Shown here: piece by piece, positions 8,761 through 16,386 of the stretch
Layout: each line of letters starts with the position of its first letter
Position numbering within the stretch: position 1 is the first letter of the stretch
Assembly: GCA_022824395.1 (NCBI GenBank)
Contig: JAJDZX010000047.1
Span: 1-32,609 of the forward strand
Source of the DNA: Alphaproteobacteria bacterium
GTDB lineage: Bacteria; Pseudomonadota; Alphaproteobacteria; TMED109
Length of the DNA stretch: 32,609 nt
Direction: 5' to 3'
Position numbers and translations under genes: made by a program
The notes under the pieces: model-generated
The model's input: the letters and a program-made list of their open reading frames with translations, nothing else
Database searches by the model: none
Told to the model about the DNA's origin: nothing

Positions 8761-9498
8761 TCAGCCGTTGATATCGCAGCCCAGGAATCGTCGATCCGTC
8801 TGTCGGCAGGCCTCCAGCACGGAGAATGAACCCGCTGCCGGATCGACGATCACGTCGCCCGGGTTGCTCACGGCCTCGATCAGGGCCGCCTGCAGGCCGA
8901 CCGGTTTCCGGTGGGTGTGCCCGCTTCGGGCCACCGGCTCGATCCAGACATCCGGGATGTCGTGGCGGGTCCAGACCCCCTTCGCCCGGCGCGGCGGCTT
9001 CTGCAGCGCAACCACGTGCTCACCCACCCGACGCGAACGGTAGCCCATTCCGATCTTCTTCTTGCTCCAGGTGATCATGTCCACGACCTCAAGTCGCGTA
9101 CCAGCCATCCAGTCCTGGAAGCCCGAACAAAGATGGTACTTGTCCATCCACAGGAACAGGTGACCGCTCGGCACGAGCACCCGGTCGATTGCACGCACGA
9201 ATTCGGGAATTTCTCCCTTCATCTGCCGCAACGCCCGGCGGGGACTGCCTCGCGTTTCTCCCTCGTTGCCGTAGGCCAGGTGTTCCAGTACGCCCCGGTA
9301 CTGCGGATCGAAGATGACCACCGGGATGCTGTCGTCGGGCAGCGCGGCCAGCAGGTGCAGTCCCTCCATCTGAAGCCGCACATCGTACGCGAGGCTCCCT
9401 GGAAGGCAGATTGTCGGCTGAGAGAGGTTGCGCGTGGACGAGTAGACGGAATTCCGAGCCGTTTCCGGCGATGGCGGCGTCTTGTCGCGGTACGGCAT
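8761..9498 (-). CDS. Solitary beta-class DNA methyltransferase (N4/N6)
   Basis: A 245-residue S-adenosylmethionine-dependent amino-methyltransferase. The catalytic motif IV is FDPQY at 63-67 and precedes the AdoMet-binding motif I, DPAAGSFSVLEAC at 219-231, with HTHRKPV (motif X) just before it. This order is that of beta-class enzymes such as CcrM and many type II modification enzymes. There is no recognisable restriction endonuclease beside it, so it is either an orphan epigenetic methyltransferase or a remnant of a restriction-modification system. The DPQY variant in place of DPPY is seen in some N4/N6 methylases. Target sequence cannot be predicted. Confidence 0.85.
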   Translation of the reverse strand: MPYRDKTPPSPETARNSVYSSTRNLSQPTICLPGSLAYDVRLQMEGLHLLAALPDDSIPVVIFDPQYRGVLEHLAYGNEGETRGSPRRALRQMKGEIPEFVRAIDRVLVPSGHLFLWMDKYHLCSGFQDWMAGTRLEVVDMITWSKKKIGMGYRSRRVGEHVVALQKPPRRAKGVWTRHDIPDVWIEPVARSGHTHRKPVGLQAALIEAVSNPGDVIVDPAAGSFSVLEACRQTDRRFLGCDING

Positions 9499-9623
9499 TC
9501 GCAGGTTTCAACGCGGGCAGGGAGACCGACAGGTCCGCAGGAAACGGGAACCTAGGCAGGAAGCGGCAGTTTCTCAGCAGGGCGGGCAAGCCACTTGCCC
9601 ATCAACTCGCAGGCTGCGAAGCA

Positions 9624-9659
9624 AGCCGCCCCGGCTGGCCAACGCCTTCCGGGGCGGCT
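9624..9659 (-). terminator. Hairpin downstream of the small secreted protein gene
   Basis: Perfect 11-base stem (AGCCGCCCCGG and CCGGGGCGGCT) with a 14-base loop, about 23 bases beyond the stop codon at 9682. The T-run on the minus strand is weak, so termination efficiency is uncertain. Confidence 0.5.
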
Positions 9660-9681
9660 AGGTGCATCAAATCGGATGCCG

Positions 9682-10203
9682 CTACTCGCGGACGATGTGC
9701 AGCTCAGCCGGGCCGAACACCTCGCTTTCGCGGCGTCCCGGCAGTTCCGGGTATTCCGCCCAATCGCGGTCCTGCAATTCAGCGGGAAGGTTTTCCGCCT
9801 CGTTCGCGTACCGGACCTTCACCTTGAAACGGAGCTGATTCATCGATTTCGGCGCGTCGGAGTTGATGCAGGTCGGGCCATGGCCCCCGAACTCCCCGGC
9901 ACCCTCGGTCACGCACCATTCGGGTTGCGGGCTGCGTTCGCTGGTCGTGACCAAATGGAGGATGACGCTCTTCCCCGCTTCGGGACCGCCCTGGACATCC
10001 AGGACAGCCATGTAAGGCTTGTCCACCCAGGCATCTGGCGTGTCCTCGGGGATTCCGCCCTTAAGGAACAGGATGTACGCCGGGTACAGCCCTTGGAAAT
10101 ACAGCCGGGCCTCCTCGCCCTTCACCGACATGATGTCGGCCTGTGCCGCGGAAGCCGCGAACGAACCCACGAGGAAACCTGTCGCAATCAGTAACTTACG
10201 CAT
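9682..10203 (-). CDS. Small secreted protein of unknown function
   Basis: A 173-residue protein with a clear Sec signal peptide: MRKLLIATGFLVGSFAASAA, then cleavage probably before DIMSVKGEE. The mature part is predicted soluble with two cysteines (in PEWCVTE and PTCINSD) that may form a disulfide. I do not recognise the family. The ATG at 10203 is chosen because GGAAGGG lies just before it and because the signal peptide begins there. It lies in the same direction as, and downstream of, the amidohydrolase, but a strong terminator separates them, so it probably has its own promoter. Confidence 0.75.
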   Translation of the reverse strand: MRKLLIATGFLVGSFAASAAQADIMSVKGEEARLYFQGLYPAYILFLKGGIPEDTPDAWVDKPYMAVLDVQGGPEAGKSVILHLVTTSERSPQPEWCVTEGAGEFGGHGPTCINSDAPKSMNQLRFKVKVRYANEAENLPAELQDRDWAEYPELPGRRESEVFGPAELHIVRE

Positions 10204-10285
10204 AATGCCCTTCCAGATGCCTGTGCCGATCGCCGCCCAGTACTGAAAGCGGGGCGCGTTCTGCCCGAGGCATCGCAAGAAAGAA

Positions 10286-10311
10286 GGGGAGCGCGGATTT
10301 CCGCGCTCCCC
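10286..10311 (-). terminator. Intrinsic terminator of the amidohydrolase gene
   Basis: Perfect 11-base stem (GGGGAGCGCGG and CCGCGCTCCCC) with an ATTT loop. On the minus strand it is followed by a T-rich run (TTCTTTCTT). It lies 17 bases past the stop of the amidohydrolase gene, the standard position for a rho-independent terminator. Confidence 0.85.
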
Positions 10312-10327
10312 CCAGAAGCAAACCTTC

Positions 10328-11845
10328 TCAGGCGGTGCGGACGTAGCCGTACCGCTTGTTGGACGGTACTCCGCCCTCCTCCCGGAACTGCTGCGCCAGT
10401 TGCGCCAGCCGGTCCTCGGAGAAGTTCGGCATGTCCGGCATCTCGGATGCTGACTGCACGCCCACGTCGTAGAGACGGGCGGCGTTCAACCCGAAGATGG
10501 CCTGCTTGGTCAGGCTGTTCGGCCCGCCCAGGGACGGCATGTTGTACTTCGCACGCATGTCCTCGGGCACCTCGAGCCGGCGCAGGGCCTCGATCTGCCA
10601 CTGCGGCGATCCGTACCAGACCGTGTCCGATCCCCAGATCACGTGGTCGGCGCCGAGGTCGCGAACGAGCGTGCCCATCAGGGCAGCCGAGAAGCGCGGG
10701 TGCGCCACGGCGGAGTTCGCGAACGATGTTCCGATTTCACCGTAGACGTTGGAGACACCGTGCTCTTCCGGGATGCGGGTGAGGTCGGTCACCCACTTGA
10801 TCTCGCCGCCGGACTCCTCGAACTCCTTCCAGGCCTGATCGGGCAGCTCAAGGAACGGCCGCAGACCGGAGTGGTAGATCACGAAGTTCATGTCCGGCCA
10901 GTCCTTGGCGGCCTGCGGGAGGTCGTCCAGGGTGGCGTACTGCCACACGCCCGGGAATGACACCTCGTAGTCCGGAGGCAGCAGGCCCTTGTGCGTGCAG
11001 ATCGTGTTGATGCCCGCCTTCAGCGACTTCTCGTAGAAGGGGTACATGATCTCTTCATCGTCCAAGCGCCACGGGTACTTCGACGGCGACAGCGGGTCAC
11101 CGATCGTGTAGGACTTCCATGACTCGGGCTGAAGCGTTTCGATCGCCTGGTCAACCGCATCCATCCACCCTGGCTGGCCTGGCGTGATGACGCTGTGCGC
11201 GAGCATCCGCCGCGCGCCGGCAAAGTCGTTCACCAGGTCACGGGCGGCCGTGATCTGCTCGTTGGACAGGAGCCACCAGGTCGGGTCGTCGAACGGCGCA
11301 CCCGAGAGCAGCGCCATTTTCGTGTCACTGGTGTACCAGAGTTCGCGGATGTAGTTCTCGAACTTGTACCGCGCGAGGCTGAGGCCTTCTTCCTTCAGCT
11401 TCGGGTTCCAGTGCTCCGCGGCAAACTCGCCCAGACCGAGGATGGCTTCGTGTGCGAAGTCATCACGCAGGAAGTGGGTCTGGTCGTCCAGGATGAACTG
11501 ACCCGACAACGCCTTGTCGCGCTCGCTCATCATCTCAGGGTCGCGTGCTTCCGCCTCGCTGACCTGGAAGACTCCACCGCCATAAATCTCGTTCATGGCG
11601 AGGAACGCAGTCGCCATACCGCAGCTCGTGTGCATGAACGCACGCCGGCTCATGCCGAGGTATTTCGCGTTCTCCTCGGCGAGGTCGAGCATACGCTGCT
11701 CGACGCGTTTCTGGGTTTCAGACTGCTTCGGGGGTAGATACTCCCCGTTGGAGACAATCTGCGTCGGAACCGGGAGATCGAGATCGAGCTTTTCGGCTCC
11801 ATCGACCAGCGCCTGCTCCCGCTCGCTTAGCCAAACATGGCCCAT
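10328..11845 (-). CDS. Amidohydrolase family 2 (TIM-barrel metal-dependent hydrolase)
   Basis: A 505-residue protein of the amidohydrolase-2 group, which includes metal-dependent decarboxylases and hydrolases. Features typical of the barrel are FVIYHSGLRPF (metal-site His), DHVIWGSDTVWYGSPQW (the Asp near the C-terminal end of the barrel) and NAARLYDV at the end. Residues near 70 read MSRRAFMHTSCGMATAFLAM, a twin-arginine-like segment inside the chain, as found in some exported members. The ATG at 11845 follows GGAGGAGG closely. The frame runs much further upstream, but that part has no family character. A terminator closes the gene. Substrate unknown. Confidence 0.85.
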   Translation of the reverse strand: MGHVWLSEREQALVDGAEKLDLDLPVPTQIVSNGEYLPPKQSETQKRVEQRMLDLAEENAKYLGMSRRAFMHTSCGMATAFLAMNEIYGGGVFQVSEAEARDPEMMSERDKALSGQFILDDQTHFLRDDFAHEAILGLGEFAAEHWNPKLKEEGLSLARYKFENYIRELWYTSDTKMALLSGAPFDDPTWWLLSNEQITAARDLVNDFAGARRMLAHSVITPGQPGWMDAVDQAIETLQPESWKSYTIGDPLSPSKYPWRLDDEEIMYPFYEKSLKAGINTICTHKGLLPPDYEVSFPGVWQYATLDDLPQAAKDWPDMNFVIYHSGLRPFLELPDQAWKEFEESGGEIKWVTDLTRIPEEHGVSNVYGEIGTSFANSAVAHPRFSAALMGTLVRDLGADHVIWGSDTVWYGSPQWQIEALRRLEVPEDMRAKYNMPSLGGPNSLTKQAIFGLNAARLYDVGVQSASEMPDMPNFSEDRLAQLAQQFREEGGVPSNKRYGYVRTA

Positions 11846-12037
11846 AGGTTTCCTCCTCCGTTCCCACAGCGCAGATGCGAGGTGAGAACCTCTTTTGCAC
11901 ATTACCAACCATATACGGATGTCCTGACAAAGCAAGTTTGACGCGGCTGCGAAGCAGGGAAACTTGTGGAGAATTGACGTGCATCGGCCGGCGTACGCGA
12001 TAGATTGCCGGCAGATCCTCGGGCTTTGGAGACATCC

Positions 12038-12490
12038 ATGATCACACCCCGTCCGATTTGCGGCTGTACCGCTTTGGTAATGGCCTTGGTTCTGGCGTTC
12101 GCGACCATGTTCCTCGCCGGTCTGGCGCCGCAGCCCGCTCACAGCGCGGACCAGGCATTTCAATTGGCCACCCTGATGACCGGTTCCGAAGGCGACATCC
12201 GGGACGCGATGGAAGCGGATTTCGTCCCGGCCAAGAAACGAACAGCCGGCTGCCGCTCGTTCACCTCCGATCGTGGCGCCGCGAGACGGTTCATGAACTC
12301 CCGCCTGCTGACTGCCCGTCCCCACGCGGCCGTGCACATGGGTCCCGGAAAGCACTTCTGCGTGTCCGGCTTCGTGGTGGGTCGCGGCCTGCGACTCCAG
12401 ATCGTGGGGGAGACGACTGGCTGGTTCCGCATCGAGCTTGGGGATGTCGAAGGCTGGGTCCCGGCCGAAAGCCTCCGACGGGAACTCTGA
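12038..12490 (+). CDS. Secreted SH3-like domain protein
   Basis: A 150-residue protein with an N-terminal hydrophobic segment (LVMALVLAFATMFLAGLAP) acting as signal peptide or anchor, with probable cleavage after AHSA. The C-terminal half resembles bacterial SH3-like (SH3b) domains: TARPHAAVHMGPGKHF, a central strand LRLQIVGETTGWFRIEL and the closing GDVEGWVPAESL. Such domains often bind peptidoglycan or metals. The start is taken at MITPRP rather than 33 bases earlier because the signal peptide begins there. Its stop overlaps the start of the next gene (TGATG), suggesting co-translation with the thiamine-diphosphate enzyme genes, an odd partnership. Confidence 0.7.
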   Translation: MITPRPICGCTALVMALVLAFATMFLAGLAPQPAHSADQAFQLATLMTGSEGDIRDAMEADFVPAKKRTAGCRSFTSDRGAARRFMNSRLLTARPHAAVHMGPGKHFCVSGFVVGRGLRLQIVGETTGWFRIELGDVEGWVPAESLRREL

Positions 12491-13035
12491 TGACGGCCCC
12501 GGTACCGTTGCCCGTTTCCGCGCCAGTGACGTGGCCCGATGCGCTGTACGACACGTTGAAACGAGTCGGAATCGATCAAGTCGGCCACGTCCCCGACGCT
12601 GGCCACGCCCGTCTCATCGACCGCTGCGAGCATGATCCTGGAATCGCCGTGACCGGCCTCACGAGCGAGGAAGAAGGCGTGGGCCTGGCGGCCGGGGCTT
12701 GGCTTGGCGGCCAACGCGCCGCCCTGCTCATGCAGTCAAGCGGGCTCGGCAATTGCATCAATGCGATTGCGTCGCTCGCCGAAGCCGGGCAGTTCCCGTT
12801 GCTGATGATCATCACGATGCGCGGCGAATGGGGCGAGTTCAATCCGTGGCAGGTGCCGCTGGGCCGGGCAACCCGCGACGTGCTTGTGGCAGTCGACTGC
12901 CGCGTGCTGGATGTGCACCGTCCGGATGACGTTGCAGATACCACCCTTGCCGCTGCGCGGCTTGCGTTTGATTCGTCGCAGCGGGTTGCCGTGCTGCTGA
13001 CCCAGCGCCTCATCGGCACCAAGGCCTTCCGATGA
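12490..13035 (+). CDS. ThDP-dependent decarboxylase alpha subunit (ComD/phosphonopyruvate decarboxylase-like)
   Basis: A 181-residue protein equal to the PYR (N-terminal) domain of thiamine-diphosphate enzymes. The glutamate that activates the cofactor lies in GLTSEEEGVGLAAGAWLGG. LLMQSSGLGNCINAIASLAE is characteristic of the sulfopyruvate/phosphonopyruvate decarboxylase group, in which PYR and PP domains may be separate subunits (ComD and ComE). The next gene supplies the PP domain and overlaps by four bases. Neither phosphonate genes nor xsc are near, so the actual 2-oxo acid is unknown. The frame runs further upstream but overlaps the SH3 gene, so ATG 12490 is the natural start. Confidence 0.82.
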   Translation: MTAPVPLPVSAPVTWPDALYDTLKRVGIDQVGHVPDAGHARLIDRCEHDPGIAVTGLTSEEEGVGLAAGAWLGGQRAALLMQSSGLGNCINAIASLAEAGQFPLLMIITMRGEWGEFNPWQVPLGRATRDVLVAVDCRVLDVHRPDDVADTTLAAARLAFDSSQRVAVLLTQRLIGTKAFR

Positions 13036-13640
13036 CCACGAGCACGCTGACCCGCCAGCAGATCGCCGGACGACTGATCGGCACGGATCCCGACCTGCTG
13101 GTCGTGACAGGCCTGGGTGGCACTTGCTGGGACGCCAGCCAGGCGGGAGACCGGGACCTCACCTACTACCTGTGGGGCGGCATGGGCTTGGCTGCCAGCA
13201 CGGGATTGGGTCTTGCGCTCAGCCGTCCCGACCGGCGTGTGCTGGTCCTGACCGGTGACGGCGAGATGTTGATGGGCCTTGGCAGCTTGGCCACGGTCGC
13301 CCGAATTGCGCCCGGGAACCTGGCGATCGTGGTGGTCGACAACGAACTGTACGGCGAAACCGGCGGCCAATCGTCCCACACCGCCGGCAGCTGTGACCTT
13401 GCCGGTATCGCGCGGGCAGCCGGAATCCCCGATTCGCGTATCGTTTCCGACGCGGCCGGACTGGAGGAACTGGCCGGCGCGGTCGGTGAGCTGGGGGCGG
13501 CAGTGCGCGGCCCCCTGTTCGCGGTTGCACGGGTACCGGGTCAGTTGTCCGGACCACCCGCCGAACTCCCGCCGCGTGACGGCACCTACTTGAAGCACCG
13601 GTTCCGGGAAGCTTTGATTGGGCCGCACGCGCTTCGTTGA
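13032..13640 (+). CDS. ThDP-dependent decarboxylase beta subunit (ComE-like)
   Basis: A 202-residue PP domain of a thiamine-diphosphate enzyme. The ThDP/magnesium motif begins at GDGEMLMGLGSLATVAR and ends in VVVDNELYGETGGQ, the usual GDG...N pattern. YYLWGGMGLAASTGLGLAL is the preceding conserved helix. Together with the upstream alpha subunit it should form a heteromeric decarboxylase of 2-oxo acids (sulfopyruvate, phosphonopyruvate or relatives). ATGA overlap with the alpha gene indicates coupled translation and a 1:1 complex. panC follows after 48 bases in the same direction and may share the transcript. Confidence 0.85.
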   Translation: MTTSTLTRQQIAGRLIGTDPDLLVVTGLGGTCWDASQAGDRDLTYYLWGGMGLAASTGLGLALSRPDRRVLVLTGDGEMLMGLGSLATVARIAPGNLAIVVVDNELYGETGGQSSHTAGSCDLAGIARAAGIPDSRIVSDAAGLEELAGAVGELGAAVRGPLFAVARVPGQLSGPPAELPPRDGTYLKHRFREALIGPHALR

Positions 13641-13688
13641 CGGCGTCGGACCCGGATCGGCCGACCCGGTCGGACTAGGCACCAGGGC

Positions 13689-14534
13689 ATGAAGACGGTT
13701 CGCACAGTCGCGGCGCTCCGGGCCGCGGTACAGCAATGGCGGGAAGCCCGCAGCAGCGTCGCGCTCGTTCCGACGATGGGAGCGCTACACGCGGCGCACG
13801 CGGCGCTCGTCGACGACGCCCGCACCCGCGCCGACCATGTGGTCGCGAGCATCTTCGTCAATCCACGTCAGTTCGGCGACGACGAGGATCTCGCCGAGTA
13901 CCCCCGAACCGAGGAAGCGGATCTTCGGCAGCTGCGGGAAGGTGGCGTGGAGCTTGTCTTTGCGCCGCCGGTGGACGAGATGTACCCGGATGGCGCTGCC
14001 ACCTCGGTCGTGGTGACCGGCCCGGCAGAAGGCCTGTGCGGCGCCGCCCGACCGGGCCATTTTGTCGGGGTCGCAACGGTGGTGACGAAACTGTTCCTCC
14101 AATGTCTGCCGGACGTCGCCGTGTTCGGCGAAAAGGACTATCAGCAGCTCAAGGTGATCGAGCGGATGGCGCGAGACCTCGACATACCGGTGGAAGTTGT
14201 CGGTGTCCCGACGGTGCGCGAAGTCGACGGCCTCGCGTGTTCCTCCCGGAACGGCTACCTGGACCCGGATGAACGCGCATCTGCTCCGGCCCTGTACCGG
14301 GAGCTGCAGACTGCCGCACGGCGCATCACGGACGGCTCGGACGTGCTAGCTGCCGTCACGGACGCGAGCCAAGCCATCCTCAGGGCGGGCTTCCAGGAAG
14401 TCGAGTACGTCGAACTGCGCCGAGCGGATACGCTGGACCCCGCGCTCGTTCGCAAGGGGACACCGGCCCGACTGCTCGCCGCAGCCCAGTTGGGCACCAC
14501 CCGTCTCATCGACAACGTCGGGCTGATTTTCTGA
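13689..14534 (+). CDS. panC: Pantothenate synthetase (pantoate-beta-alanine ligase)
   Basis: A 281-residue enzyme joining pantoate and beta-alanine with ATP in the pantothenate/CoA pathway, cytoplasmic. The nucleotidyltransferase signature PTMGALHAAHAALV is at 28-41, and FVNPRQFGDDEDLAEYPRT, RPGHFVGVATVVTKLF, FGEKDYQQLKVI and SSRNGYL are the classical PanC motifs. Length and order match the family fully. panB and panD are not adjacent, but the gene may be co-transcribed with the ThDP enzyme pair upstream. It ends 52 bases before the tRNA gene. Confidence 0.97.
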   Translation: MKTVRTVAALRAAVQQWREARSSVALVPTMGALHAAHAALVDDARTRADHVVASIFVNPRQFGDDEDLAEYPRTEEADLRQLREGGVELVFAPPVDEMYPDGAATSVVVTGPAEGLCGAARPGHFVGVATVVTKLFLQCLPDVAVFGEKDYQQLKVIERMARDLDIPVEVVGVPTVREVDGLACSSRNGYLDPDERASAPALYRELQTAARRITDGSDVLAAVTDASQAILRAGFQEVEYVELRRADTLDPALVRKGTPARLLAAAQLGTTRLIDNVGLIF

Positions 14535-14586
14535 CGGAACGGCCCTTGCCACACGGGTCCGCCCGACTACCCTATTGCACTTGGCC

Positions 14587-14663
14587 GCGCCCGTAGCTCA
14601 ACTGGATAGAGCACCTGACTACGGATCAGGAGGCTGAGGGTTCGAATCCTTCCGGGCGCGCCA
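14587..14663 (+). tRNA. tRNA-Arg (anticodon ACG)
   Basis: A full cloverleaf is visible. The acceptor stem pairs GCGCCCG with CGGGCGC. The D arm has GCTC/GAGC, and the anticodon stem CCTGA/TCAGG surrounds the loop CTACGGA, so the anticodon is ACG (A34 is normally converted to inosine). The T arm GAGGG/CCTTC holds TTCGAAT, and CCA is encoded after discriminator G. Length is 77 with CCA. Integrase remnants begin about 280 bases downstream, so this tRNA is the likely integration target of the island. Confidence 0.96.
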
Positions 14664-14944
14664 CCACAAGTCATTGATCTGGAAGCAGAAAAGAAGGTAT
14701 TCTCCGTAGTCGTGAACAGGCCAGACTCGCGAATTGGGAATCTATTGGGAATCATTTGGACGTAAGTTTTCGTCGCCGTTTGGCGTCAGTGGCGGCTGAA
14801 AAGCGGGACTACCTGACTGTCACGGGCAACTGTCCGGGCATTCCGTGGCGGGCCGGACCGGCGCATGTGACAACTGGCGGGCGAATTCGCGGTGTCAATG
14901 TGGGATCAGTTTGAAGTGGTTGGAAATCGACACCAACGCGATGA

Positions 14945-15370
14945 AGTCCCGAGACAGCCGACCAGGCCCGGCGCAAGGCTGCCGGAATGATCGGGCGCAT
15001 CAAGGCCGGAGAAGACCCCGAGCCGCCCGTCGTGCGGGCTGCCGACACCCCCACGGTTGCCGACCTTGCGCAGCGGTATCTCGTCGAGCACGTCGAGGTG
15101 CGCTGCAAGCCGCGGACCGTCGCGAGCGGCCGCTGGCTGGTGCAGAAGTTCGTGCTGCCCGAGCTCGGCAAGCTCGCCGTCGATGAAGTCGAACGCAAGC
15201 ACATCGCGGCGCTGCACTACCGGCACCGGGCCACGCCCTACCAGGCGAACCGGATCCTCGAGGTCGTGCACAAGATGTTCAACCTCGCGGAAGCCTGGGG
15301 CCTGCGGACGGACGGCGGCAACCCGTGCCGCTTCGTGCAGAAGTACCAGGAGAAGAAGCGGGAGATGCAG
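14945..15370 (+). pseudogene. Tyrosine integrase remnant A (N-terminal half)
   Basis: The frame opens after a stop at 14942-14944 and reads QARRKAAGMIGRIKAGEDP, the junction between the arm-binding domain and linker of P4-like integrases. A SAM-like core-binding domain follows (TVADLAQRYLVEHVEVRCKP, then NRILEVVHKMFNLAEAWGLR and GGNPCRFVQKYQEKKRE). The family similarity stops at about 15368, where the catalytic domain should begin. The true start is also missing. The stretch between the tRNA and this remnant (14664-14944) holds no gene I can support. Confidence 0.85.
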
Positions 15371-15379
15371 GGATGGCTC

Positions 15380-15408
15380 TTGAAACACGCCTGCTGGACT
15401 CCCATAAT
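15380..15408 (+). promoter_or_regulatory. Near-consensus sigma70 promoter for the small RNA/DUF3800 cassette
   Basis: TTGAAA at 15380-15385 is followed by exactly 17 bases and then CATAAT at 15403-15408. Transcription would start near 15415. It lies directly after the breakpoint of integrase remnant A and is one of the best promoter matches in the window. Confidence 0.75.
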
Positions 15409-15414
15409 GTTTGT

Positions 15415-15485
15415 AGAAATTCTCTTTTGCCGACCCCTTGTGGGCGGCGGACCCTATGGCCACCGTCAGGTGGCCATAGCTTTTT
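15415..15485 (+). ncRNA. Candidate ~70-nt structured RNA upstream of DUF3800 gene
   Basis: From the predicted start near 15415 the transcript would fold into two stem-loops. The first, 15429-15448, pairs GCCG(A)CCC with GGGCGGC around a five-base loop. The second, 15454-15479, is an intrinsic terminator. Thus promoter, RNA and terminator form a complete small-RNA gene ending only 15 bases before the DUF3800 start codon. Structured RNA motifs located upstream of DUF3800 genes have been described by comparative genomics (the DUF3800 RNA motifs). Whether this RNA belongs to one of them needs a covariance search. The start and exact ends are inferred. Confidence 0.6.
15454..15485 (+). terminator. 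Intrinsic terminator immediately before the DUF3800 gene
   Basis: Perfect 11-base stem CTATGGCCACC/GGTGGCCATAG with loop GTCA, followed by CTTTTT. It would end most transcripts before the DUF3800 coding region, so that gene is expressed by read-through, attenuation or a separate start. Confidence 0.85.
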
Positions 15486-15499
15486 CTGGGAGCGTGTGA

Positions 15500-16339
15500 T
15501 TGCACGTCTGCTTCATTGACGAAGCTGGCGACCTTGGGGCTCTTCGCAATCCTCCCTCACCGAATGATCAGCCCGTCCTGGTCGTTGGCGGGCTTATCGT
15601 TGATGTCGCAAGCCTCCCCGACCTTACTTCCGAATTCCTCCGGCTGAAACACCGCTACTTCCCCAATTTACCCTACCCTTCCACCCAGTCCCTCGACCGG
15701 ATACTGCCCGAGATCAAGGGAGCTGACCTTCGAAGCAATGCGACACGTGGAAACGCCCGACAGCAACACCATGCCATAGGCTTCCTGGACCGGCTCCTCG
15801 GCCTTTTGCGACAACATGACGTCAAGCTGGTTGCACGCATCTGGATAAAGGGTCTTGGCTCACCTTTCCACGCCACATCGGTGTACACGTCCTCAATTCA
15901 GGGCATCTGCGCCTATTTCGACCATTATCTCACCCACACCAACGGCATCGGCATATGCATCGCCGACAGCCGAAACAAGTTCAAGAATGTCAGCGTCTCT
16001 CACTCAATCTTTACGCAAAAGTTCAGCTTTGCCGCGCGCCGCTATCAGCGCCTTGTTGAACTGCCCACCTTCGGTCACAGTGAGAATCATGCTGGCCTTC
16101 AAATCTGCGACCTCGTCTGCTCGGCGCTGCTCTACCCAATCGCCTGCTTCGCCTATTGCACCGGTCACGTCGCGAATGTGCACGTGCAGCCACGCGCCGA
16201 AGTGCTAAGGCGCCGTTACGGACAGCAGCTAAGGGATTTCCAATACCGTTACCTGGATCCGACCACCCACCGCTACGCGGGCGGCGTCGTGGTTTCCGAT
16301 GCCATCGGACACCAAAGCGGATCCCTGATGTTTCAGTGA
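15500..16339 (+). CDS. DUF3800 domain protein
   Basis: A 279-residue protein. HVCFIDEAGDLG at the N-terminus is the hallmark acidic strand of DUF3800 proteins, and GICIADSRNKFK and HAGLQICDLVCSALLYPI supply the later conserved Asp residues. The arrangement resembles an RNase H-like nuclease fold, but activity is not established for the family. The start is a TTG at 15500. No ATG lies closer, and the conserved motif begins within a few residues. The gene sits 15 bases behind an intrinsic terminator that closes a candidate small RNA. Base composition is lower in GC than the flanking integrase pieces, so it looks transferred. Confidence 0.8.
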   Translation: MHVCFIDEAGDLGALRNPPSPNDQPVLVVGGLIVDVASLPDLTSEFLRLKHRYFPNLPYPSTQSLDRILPEIKGADLRSNATRGNARQQHHAIGFLDRLLGLLRQHDVKLVARIWIKGLGSPFHATSVYTSSIQGICAYFDHYLTHTNGIGICIADSRNKFKNVSVSHSIFTQKFSFAARRYQRLVELPTFGHSENHAGLQICDLVCSALLYPIACFAYCTGHVANVHVQPRAEVLRRRYGQQLRDFQYRYLDPTTHRYAGGVVVSDAIGHQSGSLMFQ

Positions 16340-16386
16340 GGAAGTCCTGAACCGGCTGGACACCCTCCGTGCCGGTGTTGATCCAA

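Noticed and set aside
11846..12037. Divergent promoters between the amidohydrolase and the SH3-like gene
   Set aside because: Boxes such as TTGTCA with GGTAAT at 18 bases can be drawn on the minus strand, but the match is too weak to list as a feature.
11846..12355. N-terminal extension of the amidohydrolase
   Set aside because: The extension is unlike the family and overlaps the divergent SH3-like gene. GGAGGAGG supports the ATG at 11845.
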